Positions 9,604 to 19,169 are shown, numbered from the stretch's first letter. The stretch: DNA of 39,735 nucleotides from Chloroflexota bacterium (GCA_029559155.1 JAKQCM010000128.1:1-39735), one strand, 5' to 3'. Made by a program: numbers and translations. Notes: generated by a model not told the origin, from the sequence alone.

Positions 9604-9904
9604 GATATTTTCTCCATAAAAAGATGATCGTTTGCCATGCCATCACCTGCCAGGTTTCTGCCCGCCATTTCTCCAGCTTGCGATTGGTCTCGACGTAATT
9701 GATCGCTGTTTGGCCGTGTGAACAAAGCGCAAGGCAAGTGTTGATGCGGTACCAGTTTACTTGCAAACGCGTCGGGGTAAAACGGCCGTAACAGTTTTGT
9801 AACATTTGGCGGGCGCTCCCAGGCTCATGCGCCAGCGCAAAGCGCCATCTCCGTCTGGCTGAAGGACAACCAGCGCATATTGCAGAGAAGCCGAAACCCG
9901 AGAC

Positions 9905-11743
9905 TTGGTTGGCTGGCAGATGAGAGATAGGAAACATTCATTACCGGATGCCGCCCTGCGTCTGGTCAATTCGCCAATCTGGTCTACAATCCTGCCCGTG
10001 AAAATTAAATCGTTGACTTCCTCGCCGCTGCTTCTTTATTTGCTGGCGCTGTTCACTTTTTTGGCGGTTTCAGGCTTGGTGGCCTGTCATCCGGTTTCTG
10101 CTTCCAACGAGAACCAACCCCCGACGGCCGTTCCTACCCAGGCCTCACCCACAGCCACCGCTACCCAGCTGCCACAGGCAACGTTTACCCCGCCGCCCAC
10201 GCCCACGGCCGCCCCAACGGCCGTGTCCACCCTCGTTCCCACACCGCCGCCGCCACAGTTTACCAACCTGCGCGACGACGCCTGGGCGCAAACGGCCGTG
10301 ACCTACAACGCCGAATTTTTCCTCCCCGAACCGGCCAACACCGGCCTGTGGCAGTTTGCCGCCAACACCTTCATTCATCCTCTGGCGCTGGTGGCGCACC
10401 AGGAAACCGCCTATTTGCTCGATGCCGGCCGCGTGCTTGCTTTCAATCTGGCCCAGCCCGCGCCGCCGGAGCAGCTTCTCGCGCCCGGCGATGTTGTGGA
10501 TGGCGTGATGGTGATCGAGCCGCTGGACATTTATGCCGCCCCCGATGGCTTGCTGGCGCTGGATCGCGCCGGTGATGTTTACCGCCGCGATTGGCTGAGC
10601 CAGACCTGGACTTTGGAACGCGACGACCGGCCGATTCGGGACACATCCAGCCATTATTATGTGGCGCTGGATGGGCTGGGCGACGGCCGTTACCTTCTGG
10701 AAACCAGTTACAAATATGTGATGCAGGTTGTGGATGGCGTGCAGCAGTCGTTGTGGATGCTGCCGGAAGCCCGCGCCGTGGACGTTTCCGCCGCCAGCAG
10801 CCCTGCCGCCGCCGAAAATGTGTACGTTTTGCTGCAAGAGATGGATACCCAGGCGGGCAGCCTGCATCTTTACCGCGACACGGCCAGCTTGCCCACGTTT
10901 CGTTCCCCAGACATGATCTCCCAGCCACGCCAGGTTGTAGCCGCGGCCACGGCCGTTTACGTGTTAGACAGCGACGGCCGTCGCCTGCTCGTTCTGTCGC
11001 CCGATTCCGGCCAGCTGCGCCAGCTTTGGCAGCTCCCGGCCGAAGTCAGCGCCGTGGCCCTGACAGAAGCAGGCGATCTGCTTTTTGCCGGCCGCGACCG
11101 TCTCTATTTTGCCAACCGGCCAGAACGGCTGGCAGCCATCACCGGCGGCGCGCCCCTGCCCAACCCGCAGCCCCACGATCCCGCCTTCCTGGCCAGCATC
11201 AGCGGCTTTGTCTCGCCGATTGGCCCCAACATTTCCACCCGCGATCTGCAAATGCCCGGCGCGCCCCGCCATTACCGCCTCGGCGTCCACCAGGGAGCCG
11301 ATTTCTATTGGAGCGTCGGCTCGCCGGTGTATGCTGCCGCCGCCGGCACCGTCATTCGCGCCATGCATGATTACGCGCCGCCATTCCCGGCCGATTTTTT
11401 CAACTGGCAGGCAGAGGCCCAGCAGTTGGGCTATACCTCAGAAGCCGGGCTGGATTTTTATCGCGGGCGGCAGGTGTGGATTGAGCATGACAACGGTCTG
11501 GTGTCACGGTACGTTCACCTCAGCAGCATCGACTACGGCATTCAGGAAGGCCAGCCGGTGGCTCAGGGACAGCTCATTGGCGCGGTCGGCAATTCCGGCT
11601 CCCCCTCCTCGCTGGAAAGTGAAGATTCGGATGCCCACCTGCATTTTGAGTTGTGGCTGGGTGATCATTACATCGGTCAATTTTTGCGCCCGGTCGAAGC
11701 CCGCGATTGGTTCGAGCGCATTTTGTTGGGACGGCAACCATGA
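9905..11743 (+). CDS. Lipoprotein with low-complexity P/T linker and C-terminal M23 (LytM-like) peptidase domain
   Basis: Lipobox VSGLVACHP; P/T-rich linker; HQGADFYWSVGSPVYAAAAGTVIRA ... GRQVWIEHDNGLVSRYVHLS ... DAHLHFELW. The true start is probably downstream of the ORF start (about 9999). Confidence 0.85.
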   Translation: MVGWQMRDRKHSLPDAALRLVNSPIWSTILPVKIKSLTSSPLLLYLLALFTFLAVSGLVACHPVSASNENQPPTAVPTQASPTATATQLPQATFTPPPTPTAAPTAVSTLVPTPPPPQFTNLRDDAWAQTAVTYNAEFFLPEPANTGLWQFAANTFIHPLALVAHQETAYLLDAGRVLAFNLAQPAPPEQLLAPGDVVDGVMVIEPLDIYAAPDGLLALDRAGDVYRRDWLSQTWTLERDDRPIRDTSSHYYVALDGLGDGRYLLETSYKYVMQVVDGVQQSLWMLPEARAVDVSAASSPAAAENVYVLLQEMDTQAGSLHLYRDTASLPTFRSPDMISQPRQVVAAATAVYVLDSDGRRLLVLSPDSGQLRQLWQLPAEVSAVALTEAGDLLFAGRDRLYFANRPERLAAITGGAPLPNPQPHDPAFLASISGFVSPIGPNISTRDLQMPGAPRHYRLGVHQGADFYWSVGSPVYAAAAGTVIRAMHDYAPPFPADFFNWQAEAQQLGYTSEAGLDFYRGRQVWIEHDNGLVSRYVHLSSIDYGIQEGQPVAQGQLIGAVGNSGSPSSLESEDSDAHLHFELWLGDHYIGQFLRPVEARDWFERILLGRQP

Positions 11744-13572
11744 CGCCAAAGGAAGCCCGCCGCCACGCTCTGACCCGTCAGATAGCCCGCCTGGATGGTC
11801 GCCTGGCGGCTCTGCGCCGCACCAGCGATACCTTGGCGCGTTGGCGGCTGGGATCGTTTTTGGCGGCTGTCGGCCTATCGGCATATAGTTTGCTGACCTG
11901 GGGGATTTGGGCCTGGGTAGGGGTAACGGCCGTCGCCATTCTCCCTTTCATCCTGTTTGTCCGCGCCCACCGAACCATCGAAGAAGCTGTCAGCCGTCAT
12001 GACATCTGGCGGCGCATCAAGCAAACCCACGTGGCCCGCATGAGCCTGGATTGGTCGCAAATTCCCGCGGCCTCGCCTGTGCCGTCGCGGTTGGACCATC
12101 CCTTTGCCCTGGACCTGGATCTGGTGGGCGACCATTCATTGCTGCAGTTGTTGGACACGGCCGTTTCCCTGGAAGGCAGCCAGCGGTTGAGCAGTTGGCT
12201 GCTGGACACCAATCCCCAATTGACCCATATTGCCGCGCGCCAACCGCTTGTCGCCGAACTGGCGGCGATGCCCCGCTTCCGCGACAAACTTGCCCTATAC
12301 GCCACTCTGGCCACCGCCGACGATGGCGAAAAATGGCCCGGTCAGCGCATCCTCGCCTGGCTGGAAAGCCGCGCCGAGGCCAAATCGGTGCGCCCTGCGC
12401 TGTGGGTGTTGTCTGGTCTGGCGGTTGTCAATCTCGGCCTGTTGGCGTTGAATCTGGCCGGGGTGCTGCCGGTTTTGTGGCCCTACTCCTGGCTGGTCTA
12501 TGCCCTGATTTACGCCGCCCGCTCGCGGGATGTCCCGGCTGTGTTTGAGGACGCCTATTTTTTGGAGAAAAACTTGCGCCGCCTGGGTACGGTTTTTGGC
12601 TTTTTGGAGACGTACCGCTACGGCCGTCGAACACAGGTGGCGGCTTTGTGCGCGCCGTTTTTGGCCGCCAGGGAACGGCCGTCGGCCCATTTGCGCGCCG
12701 TTACCAAAGTTCTCACCCTGGCCGGTCTGCGCCAAAATCCCTTCCTCTGGCTCTGGCTTAACGCCCTGATGCCCTGGGATTTGTTTGTGGCGGATCGCCT
12801 GGATGCCTGTCGGCGAGCTTTGCAAACACGCCTGCCGGGCTGGCTGGATCGCTGGTTTGAGCTGGAAGCGCTGAACAGTCTGGCAACGTTCGCTTATCTG
12901 AACCCGGAAACCAGCTATCCAGACATCCAGGCGGATGGCGGACCACTGCTGGCGGTTACGGCCGTTGGCCATCCCCTCATCGGCCATTCGGGACGGGTGT
13001 GCAATGATTTTCGCATCACCCATTTGGGCGATATCGCCATCATCACCGGCTCCAACATGGCCGGCAAAAGCTCGTTTCTGCGGACGTTGGGGGTGAATCT
13101 GGTCCTGGCATATGCCGGCGGGCCGGTTGTGGCCCAATCTTTTGCGGCGCGGTTGTTCCGTCTGTATACCTCCATCCGGGTTAGCGATTCGGTGACGGAT
13201 GGGTTTTCCTATTTTTATGCCGAAGTGCGGCGGTTACAAGGCTTGCTAGCGGCGTTGGAAGAGGCGGATGAACGGCCGTTATTTTTCCTCATCGACGAGA
13301 TTTTTCGGGGAACAAACAATCGCGAGCGCCTGATTGGCAGCCAGTCGTTTGTGCAGGCATTGGTCGGCGGGCGCGGCGTGGGGCTGATTGCCACCCACGA
13401 CCTGGAATTGGTGAAGCTGGCCGATGAGAATACGGCCGTTAGCAATTTTCATTTCCGGGACGATGTGGTAGACGGCCAGATGGTCTTCGATTTCCGTCTT
13501 CGCCCTGGCCCATGCCCTACCACCAACGCCCTCAAAATCATGCGTCTGGCCGGCTTGCCTGTGAACCTGTAG
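11740..13572 (+). CDS. Membrane-anchored MutS-family ATPase (MutS domain V without the mismatch-recognition domain)
   Basis: Two hydrophobic helices near the N-terminus (LGSFLAAVGLSAYSLLTWGIWAWVGVTAVAILPFILFV), a further hydrophobic stretch, then Walker A ITGSNMAGKSSFLRTLGVN, FSYFYAEVRRL, Walker B LFFLIDEIFRGTNNRER, ATHDLEL. Start overlaps the upstream stop (ATGA at 11740). Confidence 0.85.
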   Translation: MTPKEARRHALTRQIARLDGRLAALRRTSDTLARWRLGSFLAAVGLSAYSLLTWGIWAWVGVTAVAILPFILFVRAHRTIEEAVSRHDIWRRIKQTHVARMSLDWSQIPAASPVPSRLDHPFALDLDLVGDHSLLQLLDTAVSLEGSQRLSSWLLDTNPQLTHIAARQPLVAELAAMPRFRDKLALYATLATADDGEKWPGQRILAWLESRAEAKSVRPALWVLSGLAVVNLGLLALNLAGVLPVLWPYSWLVYALIYAARSRDVPAVFEDAYFLEKNLRRLGTVFGFLETYRYGRRTQVAALCAPFLAARERPSAHLRAVTKVLTLAGLRQNPFLWLWLNALMPWDLFVADRLDACRRALQTRLPGWLDRWFELEALNSLATFAYLNPETSYPDIQADGGPLLAVTAVGHPLIGHSGRVCNDFRITHLGDIAIITGSNMAGKSSFLRTLGVNLVLAYAGGPVVAQSFAARLFRLYTSIRVSDSVTDGFSYFYAEVRRLQGLLAALEEADERPLFFLIDEIFRGTNNRERLIGSQSFVQALVGGRGVGLIATHDLELVKLADENTAVSNFHFRDDVVDGQMVFDFRLRPGPCPTTNALKIMRLAGLPVNL

Positions 13573-13614
13573 ATTTGCGATTTACGATTTGCGATTTGCG
13601 ATTTACGATTTGCG
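13573..13614. repeat. Heptanucleotide tandem array, 6 copies of ATTT(G/A)CG
   Basis: atttgcg-atttacg-atttgcg-atttgcg-atttacg-atttgcg, starting directly after the stop codon at 13570-13572. Confidence 0.95.
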
Positions 13615-13640
13615 ATTTTGGGGTTGGGGGATAATATCCA

Positions 13641-13682
13641 ATCTCTAATCTCTAATCTCTAATCTCTAGTCTCTAGTCTCTA
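13641..13682. repeat. Heptanucleotide tandem array, 6 copies of (A/G)TCTCTA
   Basis: atctcta x4 then gtctcta x2, ending 16 bp before the next start codon. Confidence 0.95.
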
Positions 13683-13698
13683 ACGTACAGAAGCATCC

Positions 13699-14841
13699 AT
13701 GAAAATTCTTTGTGTAGATATTGGCACCGGCACGCAGGATATTTTTTTATACGATTCGCGCCTGGACATTGAAAACGGCTTTAAGCTGGTTGTGCCCTCG
13801 CCCACGATGATGGTGCACCATCGTATACAAGAGGCCACACGCCGGGGAACGGCCGTTGCCCTCACCGGTCTTACCATGGGCGGCGGCCCCAGCCAATGGG
13901 CCGCCGAAGCGCACCTGCGCGCCGGTTGGCCGCTTTACGCCACGCCCGCCGCCGCCCGTTCCTTCAACGACGACCTGGACGTGATCCGCGAGATGGGCAT
14001 CACCCTGGTGAGCGACGACGAACTGGCCGCCTTGCCAGGCGACGTGCAGCGGCTCTCGCTGCGTGATTTTGATTTTGGAGCGATTGATCGGGCGATGGGT
14101 GAATTTGGCGTCTCTCTGGCAGACGTAACGGCCGTGGCCGTTGGCGTGTTCGATCATGGCAATTCACCGCCGGATTACTCCGACCGTCTCTTTCGTTTCG
14201 ACTACATCCGCCAGCGGGTGCAGGCCAACAACCGCCTCAGCGCCTTTGCCTACCGCGCCGCCGACGTGCCGCCCATCATGACGCGTTTACAAGCCGTGGT
14301 GCAGTCTGCCCAGAACATCGACGCGCCGCTGGTGGTGATGGATACCGCTCCGGCCGCCGTGTTAGGGGCGCTGATGGACACGGCCGTGCGCGCCGAACCG
14401 CGCATCCTCATCGCCAATCTGGGCAATTTGCACACGCTCGCCTTCCGTGTTGGTCCCACGGGCATCGAAGGCGTCTTTGAACACCACACCGGCCTGCTAG
14501 ACCGGCCCCGGCTCGACGATTTGCTGTATCGCCTGGCGGATGGCAGTTTGCTGCACGACGCCGTCTACCAGGACCATGGCCACGGCGCGTATATTCCTCA
14601 TCGCCAGCCGTTGCCTTTGGGGAACGGCCGTTTTGATGTGGCTGTCACCGGTCCACGGCGGGCGCTGATGGCCGGGTCGGGCTTACGGCCGTATTTCGCC
14701 GCGCCATTTGGCGATATGATGCTCGCCGGCTGTTTTGGCCTGCTCGCTGCCACCGCCGATTTGCTGCCCGATCTCGCTCCTGCCATCCGCGCCTCGCTCT
14801 ACACCACCGGCGGCAGTTCCGCCGCCCCCTGGGATTTTTAG
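13699..14841 (+). CDS. DUF1786-family protein (ASKHA-like fold suspected)
   Basis: MKILCVDIGTGTQDIFLYDSRLDIENGFKLVVPSPT...LTGLTMGGGPSQWA...AVGVFDHGNSPPDYSDRLFRFDY. Confidence 0.75.
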   Translation: MKILCVDIGTGTQDIFLYDSRLDIENGFKLVVPSPTMMVHHRIQEATRRGTAVALTGLTMGGGPSQWAAEAHLRAGWPLYATPAAARSFNDDLDVIREMGITLVSDDELAALPGDVQRLSLRDFDFGAIDRAMGEFGVSLADVTAVAVGVFDHGNSPPDYSDRLFRFDYIRQRVQANNRLSAFAYRAADVPPIMTRLQAVVQSAQNIDAPLVVMDTAPAAVLGALMDTAVRAEPRILIANLGNLHTLAFRVGPTGIEGVFEHHTGLLDRPRLDDLLYRLADGSLLHDAVYQDHGHGAYIPHRQPLPLGNGRFDVAVTGPRRALMAGSGLRPYFAAPFGDMMLAGCFGLLAATADLLPDLAPAIRASLYTTGGSSAAPWDF

Positions 14842-14881
14842 CCCCTCTTCGGCAGCCAACAAGTTGACAAATTGGCAAATT

Positions 14882-14899
14882 ATTGCAAAAATTTGCAAT
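14882..14899. promoter_or_regulatory. Candidate Fur-family operator, inverted repeat ATTGCAAA-AA-TTTGCAAT
   Basis: Perfect 8-2-8 dyad 23 bp upstream of the Fur-family start codon at 14922. Confidence 0.55.
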
Positions 14900-14921
14900 A
14901 GAAAATTTTTGCGAGTAATGC

Positions 14922-15353
14922 ATGTCTCATCACCATCTTGACCTTCCTCAACTCATTCGCGCCCAGGGCTACCGCCTGACGCCGCAGCGCCAACTGGTGC
15001 TGGATACGTTGTGCGCCATGAGCAGCCATGCCACAGCCAGCGAAATTTATGAACAAGTCTCAGCCCAAATGCCAGCTCTGAATCAGGCCACTGTGTACCG
15101 AACTTTGGAATTTTTTGTCGAATTGCGCCTGATCGCCAAAAGCGACATTGGCGGCCAAACCGTTTACGAACTGGTTGGGGAGCAGCCCCATTACCACCTG
15201 GTTTGCCGCCAGTGCAGCCACGTGGCCGAATTAGCCGCCACGCAGCTTGCCGATCTGGCCGATTGGTTGTTGGTCGAGCATGGGTTTCAGGCAGACCTGG
15301 ACCATGTGGTTATTCAAGGCGTGTGCGCCGACTGCCGGGCTTCCAGTCTATAG
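14922..15353 (+). CDS. Fur-family metalloregulator (Zur/Nur/Fur class not resolved)
   Basis: QGYRLTPQRQLVLDTL, HATASEIYEQV, NQATVYRTLEFFVELRLI, HYHLVCRQCSHVAEL, CADC. Confidence 0.93.
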   Translation: MSHHHLDLPQLIRAQGYRLTPQRQLVLDTLCAMSSHATASEIYEQVSAQMPALNQATVYRTLEFFVELRLIAKSDIGGQTVYELVGEQPHYHLVCRQCSHVAELAATQLADLADWLLVEHGFQADLDHVVIQGVCADCRASSL

Positions 15354-15375
15354 TGGTTCATTTGGAGGAAAATTC

Positions 15376-16317
15376 ATGACCTTGTTATCCATCAGCCCGA
15401 TGCATATTCCTGACGGCTTTTTGAGCGTGACGATTTCTGCGCTGTTTTGGGGGTTAACGGCCGTTGCTCTGGCCATCGCCGTGCGTAAGAGTCAGGCGGA
15501 ATTCGACGAACGGCTCGCGCCGCTGGCGGGCATTATGGCCGCCTTCATATTTGCCGCGCAAATGATCAATTTTCCGGTGGCCGGCGGCACTTCTGGCCAC
15601 CTGTTGGGCGGCGCGCTGGCGGCTATCATGCTGGGTCCGTGGGTGGGCATGTTGGTCATGGCCTGCGTGATTGGCGTTCAGGGGCTGCTGTTTCAGGATG
15701 GCGGCTTGCTGGTGATGGGGGCCAATATCTTCAACATGGGCATTGTAACCGTGTTGGTGGGGTACGGGTTGTTTCGCACAACAGGTGGCCGCAGCCGGTC
15801 GTTTCAATTGGCGGCGGCTGGCGTGGCGGCCTGGCTTTCCGTGATGGCCGCAGCGCTCTTCACGGCGCTGCAGCTTTGGCTGAGCGGTACGGCGGCCGCG
15901 GGTCTGGTTGTGCCGGTGATGTTGGGCGTGCATGCGCTCATCGGCCTGGGCGAGGCGCTCATTACGGTGGCGGCGCTGGCTTTTGTGTTTCGCGTGCGCC
16001 CCGATTTGCTCAATGCCGGAGAAGCGCGTAACAGCCGTGGCTGGATTGTGGCCGGCGTGCTGCTTTCGCTGGCGGTGGTGCTGCTGGCGCCTTACGCCTC
16101 GGCCAGCCCGGATGGCCTGGAGCGGGTGGCGCAGGATATGGGGTTTATCAGCACGGCCGTGGCCGCGCCGTATGAAGTCCTGCCGGATTACACCATACCT
16201 TTTGTGGGCAGCGAAAACCTGTCCACGCTGCTGGCGGGGGCGTTGGGTGTGTTGGTGGTGGCCGCGACGGCCGTCTATCTGGTGCGCCTGACACGACGCC
16301 CGACCGGGCGTTCTTAA
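15376..16317 (+). CDS. cbiM: Energy-coupling factor cobalt/nickel transporter S component CbiM with fused PDGLE (CbiN-like) domain
   Basis: MHIPDGFLSVTISALFW N-terminal metal-binding signature; SGHLLGGALAAIMLGPW; C-terminal SPDGLERVAQDMGF. ATG at 15376 with ggagg RBS is preferred over the ORF start at 15247, which lies inside the fur gene. Confidence 0.92.
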   Translation: MTLLSISPMHIPDGFLSVTISALFWGLTAVALAIAVRKSQAEFDERLAPLAGIMAAFIFAAQMINFPVAGGTSGHLLGGALAAIMLGPWVGMLVMACVIGVQGLLFQDGGLLVMGANIFNMGIVTVLVGYGLFRTTGGRSRSFQLAAAGVAAWLSVMAAALFTALQLWLSGTAAAGLVVPVMLGVHALIGLGEALITVAALAFVFRVRPDLLNAGEARNSRGWIVAGVLLSLAVVLLAPYASASPDGLERVAQDMGFISTAVAAPYEVLPDYTIPFVGSENLSTLLAGALGVLVVAATAVYLVRLTRRPTGRS

Positions 16318-16318
16318 A

Positions 16319-17110
16319 ATGCAATTTCATGCGCTTGACCGGTATCAGATAGGCCGCAGCGTTTTGCATCGCCTGGATCCGCGTGTCAAAGTGCTTGGCG
16401 CGCTACTGGTTATTCTATCGACAGTGCTGCTGCCGGATGGCGCGTGGTGGGCGTTTGTAGCGGCCGGGCTGGGTTTGCTGGCGATAAGCCGGGCGGCCGG
16501 ATTTGGCTGGTTGTACGGCGTCAAGCGTTCTTTTGTAGTGCTGCCATTCCTGCTGGCCGCGACGACCGTGATGTTTACTTTGCCCGGACGGCCGTTGCTG
16601 GGCATTCAGCTTGGTTCGTGGCAGTTGATTGTCAGTGACGCCGGTCTGGTTCGCTTTGTCAGCATCCTCATTCGCGGTTTGTTGGCGGTGCAGGCGGCCA
16701 TCTTGCTGGTAGCCCTCACCCGTTTGCCAGATTTGCTGCACGCGCTGCGCCATTTGCGCTTGCCGGCCGTTTTTGTAGCCATCATTTCCTTTATGGTGCG
16801 CTACCTGACGGTGTTGGGCGATGAGGTAAAGCGGCTGCTGCGGGCGCGGGAAGCGCGCAGCGCAGCTCTGGAAGGGCGTCGGGCCGGCGGTTCGCTGCTG
16901 TGGCGGGCGCAGGTAGCCGGCCATATGGTCGGTCAGCTTTTTTTACGCAGCTACGAGCGCAGTGACCGCATTTATCAGGCCATGCTGGCCCGCGGCTATC
17001 GCGGCGAATGGCCGACGAGCAATCCGCACCACATGGCGCGCCGGGATTGGCTGGCGCTGGCGGCAGTTGTCGTGGCGCTGCTGCTCATTCAATTTATCGG
17101 CCGCTTTTAA
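16319..17110 (+). CDS. cbiQ: ECF transporter T component CbiQ
   Basis: HALDRYQIGRSVLHRLDPRVKVLGALLVILSTVLLPDG; LLRAREARSAALEGRR; MLARGYRG. Confidence 0.9.
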   Translation: MQFHALDRYQIGRSVLHRLDPRVKVLGALLVILSTVLLPDGAWWAFVAAGLGLLAISRAAGFGWLYGVKRSFVVLPFLLAATTVMFTLPGRPLLGIQLGSWQLIVSDAGLVRFVSILIRGLLAVQAAILLVALTRLPDLLHALRHLRLPAVFVAIISFMVRYLTVLGDEVKRLLRAREARSAALEGRRAGGSLLWRAQVAGHMVGQLFLRSYERSDRIYQAMLARGYRGEWPTSNPHHMARRDWLALAAVVVALLLIQFIGRF

Positions 17111-17133
17111 TTCGGCCGCATCCCAGGATTTTT

Positions 17134-17901
17134 ATGCCCATTCTTCACGAAGCAAACCGGCCTGCTGTGCCTCCTTCTATCGCCGCAGAAACCACTCTGG
17201 TGGTTGAATCGTTGTCGTTTCATTATCCTGACGGCCGTCAGGCTCTGCATGACGTCTCGTTAACCATCAAACCGGGCGAAAAGGTGGCTCTGGTTGGGCC
17301 GAATGGGGCGGGGAAAAGCACGCTGCTGCTGCATTTGAACGGGCTGTTGAGCGGCGACGGCCGTATCCGCGTTGGCGCGCTGACCCTGGAAAAAAGCACG
17401 TTACCGGCCATTCGCGCCAAAGTCGGGCTGGTGTTTCAGAACCCCGACGACCAGTTGTTTTCGCCCACGGTGCGTGAGGATGTGGCGTTTGGCCCTTTGC
17501 ACATGGGCTTGGCGGCGGAGGAGATTGAAACGGCCGTTACGCGCGCCCTGGCGCAGGTAGGCATGGCCGCCTACGCCGACCGCATTTCCTACCACCTGAG
17601 CGTGGGCGAAAAAAAGCGCATCGCGGTGGCGACTGTGCTGGCCATGCAGCCAGAACTGCTGGTGTTGGATGAACCGTCGGCCGGGCTGGACCCGCGCGCC
17701 CGCCGCAGCCTGATCACCCTGCTGCAAGAATTGCCCATTCCTATGATTGTGGCCACCCACGATTTGCTCATGGTGCGTGATTTGCTGCCCCGCATGGTGA
17801 TCATGGATAATGGGCGCATTATGGCGGATGGCCCCACCGGCCAATTGCTGTCCGATCCGGTCTTTTTGCAGACTCACGGATTGGAACTGCCGTGTCCTTG
17901 A
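17134..17901 (+). CDS. cbiO: ECF transporter ATPase CbiO
   Basis: Walker A GPNGAGKSTLLLHLNG; VGLVFQNPDDQLFSPTVREDVAFGP; LSVGEKKRIAVATVLAMQPELLVLDEPSAGLDPRARR. ATG at 17134 preferred. Confidence 0.92.
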   Translation: MPILHEANRPAVPPSIAAETTLVVESLSFHYPDGRQALHDVSLTIKPGEKVALVGPNGAGKSTLLLHLNGLLSGDGRIRVGALTLEKSTLPAIRAKVGLVFQNPDDQLFSPTVREDVAFGPLHMGLAAEEIETAVTRALAQVGMAAYADRISYHLSVGEKKRIAVATVLAMQPELLVLDEPSAGLDPRARRSLITLLQELPIPMIVATHDLLMVRDLLPRMVIMDNGRIMADGPTGQLLSDPVFLQTHGLELPCP

Positions 17902-17962
17902 GACTTCGTCTCCTCCCTACCTAAATTGACATTGCTGGCAAAAACCCTGCTGGGCTTAGAAG

Positions 17963-19093
17963 ATGCAAATTGAGGCGCACATCATGAATTACGAAATGCA
18001 AGGGCCAATGGGCGCACGGACGATGATAGACGGCCGTGTCGTTGATTATTTTGCCGGCTGCGGCTACCTGGGTTTGCAAAACCACCCGGCCGTGCGGCAG
18101 GCGGCGGTGAACGCCCTGACCACCTATGGCCTGGCTAATTCCGGCGGCTTTGGCAGCAATCATCCTGTTTATCACCAGCTAAGAGAGGCGGTCTGCGCCT
18201 ATTTTGGCGCGGAAGAAATGCTTTATTTTGCCTCCGGTTACCTGGGGAACGCCATTTTGGCCCAGGGTTTACAAACCCGGTTCGAGCGCATTTTTATCGA
18301 CGAACAGGCGCATTACAGCGTGTGGGACGGCGCGCGCACGGCCGGCAAACCGGTCCATGCCTACCGCCATCTGGACGCGGATGACTTGGCGGCGGTGTGC
18401 CGGCGCGAACTGCGGCCTGGGGAACGGCCGTTTGTCATGACCGATGGCGTATTTCCGGTTTCCGGGGAAATTGCGCCTGTGCCGGATTTGTTGGCGGCGA
18501 TACGGCCGTTCGATGGCCAGCTTTGTCTGGACGATGCTCATGCGACGGGCGTTTTGGGGGCAAACGGCCGTGGCACGCTGGAGCATTTTGGCCTGGACGG
18601 CGACGAACGCTGCGTGACCAGCCACACCTTCAGCAAGGCGCTGGGCGCGTACGGCGGCTTTATCGTTGGGCAGGCGGCCTTGATCGATGAATTGGCGACG
18701 AACGCCAACGTACAGGAGGGAGCGAGCCGCCCGCCGCTGCCCGCCGCCGCCGCCGCTTGCGCGGCCGTCACCTTGCTGCGCGACGATGATTCGCTGCGCC
18801 GCCAACTGCGGACCAATGTCGCCCAGGCGCGCGCCGGAGCGCGGGCGCTGGGTTGGCCGGTGTCGGATTCGCCAGCGCCGGTGATTTGCCTGGCGCAGCG
18901 CGATGGGTTGGACCTGGCCCGCATTCAGGCCGACCTGTTTGCCCACGATATTTTGGTGGCGCATTCCACGCATTACACCAGCGTGCCGGATGGCGGGGCG
19001 CTGCGCATAGCTGTTTTTGCGACGCACACGCAGGCACAAATTGACCGGTTGGTGGTGACGTTGGGGTGGGTTCTGCATACGCAAGCAGGTTAG
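17963..19093 (+). CDS. Alpha-oxoamine synthase-family PLP enzyme (BioF/KBL-like)
   Basis: DYFAGCGYLGLQNHPAV; YGLANSGGFGSNHPVYHQLREA; DDAHATGVLG; PLP-lysine region TSHTFSKALGAYGGF. Confidence 0.88.
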   Translation: MQIEAHIMNYEMQGPMGARTMIDGRVVDYFAGCGYLGLQNHPAVRQAAVNALTTYGLANSGGFGSNHPVYHQLREAVCAYFGAEEMLYFASGYLGNAILAQGLQTRFERIFIDEQAHYSVWDGARTAGKPVHAYRHLDADDLAAVCRRELRPGERPFVMTDGVFPVSGEIAPVPDLLAAIRPFDGQLCLDDAHATGVLGANGRGTLEHFGLDGDERCVTSHTFSKALGAYGGFIVGQAALIDELATNANVQEGASRPPLPAAAAACAAVTLLRDDDSLRRQLRTNVAQARAGARALGWPVSDSPAPVICLAQRDGLDLARIQADLFAHDILVAHSTHYTSVPDGGALRIAVFATHTQAQIDRLVVTLGWVLHTQAG

Positions 19094-19169
19094 CGGGCAG
19101 GATGAAGGGGGAGACGGCCGTTTCGCGGCCAATTTAATCCGAGGTAGAAATAGCTCAAGGAGGCGCAAG

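Noticed and set aside
9497-9937. 146-aa minus ORF with some protein-like text (RLQVNWYRINTCLALCSHGQTAINYVETNRKLEKWRAETWQ)
   Set aside because: Overlaps the carbonic anhydrase and the start of the M23 gene; no recognisable family; might be a degraded gene in the 9605-9900 gap but I cannot support it.
10145-10867. Long antisense ORF (240 aa, minus)
   Set aside because: Lies opposite the M23 lipoprotein gene; composition is low-complexity Gly/Arg/His from GC-rich codons; no start signals or motifs.
13573-13682. Possible CRISPR array
   Set aside because: Units are 7 bp contiguous tandem repeats with no spacers.
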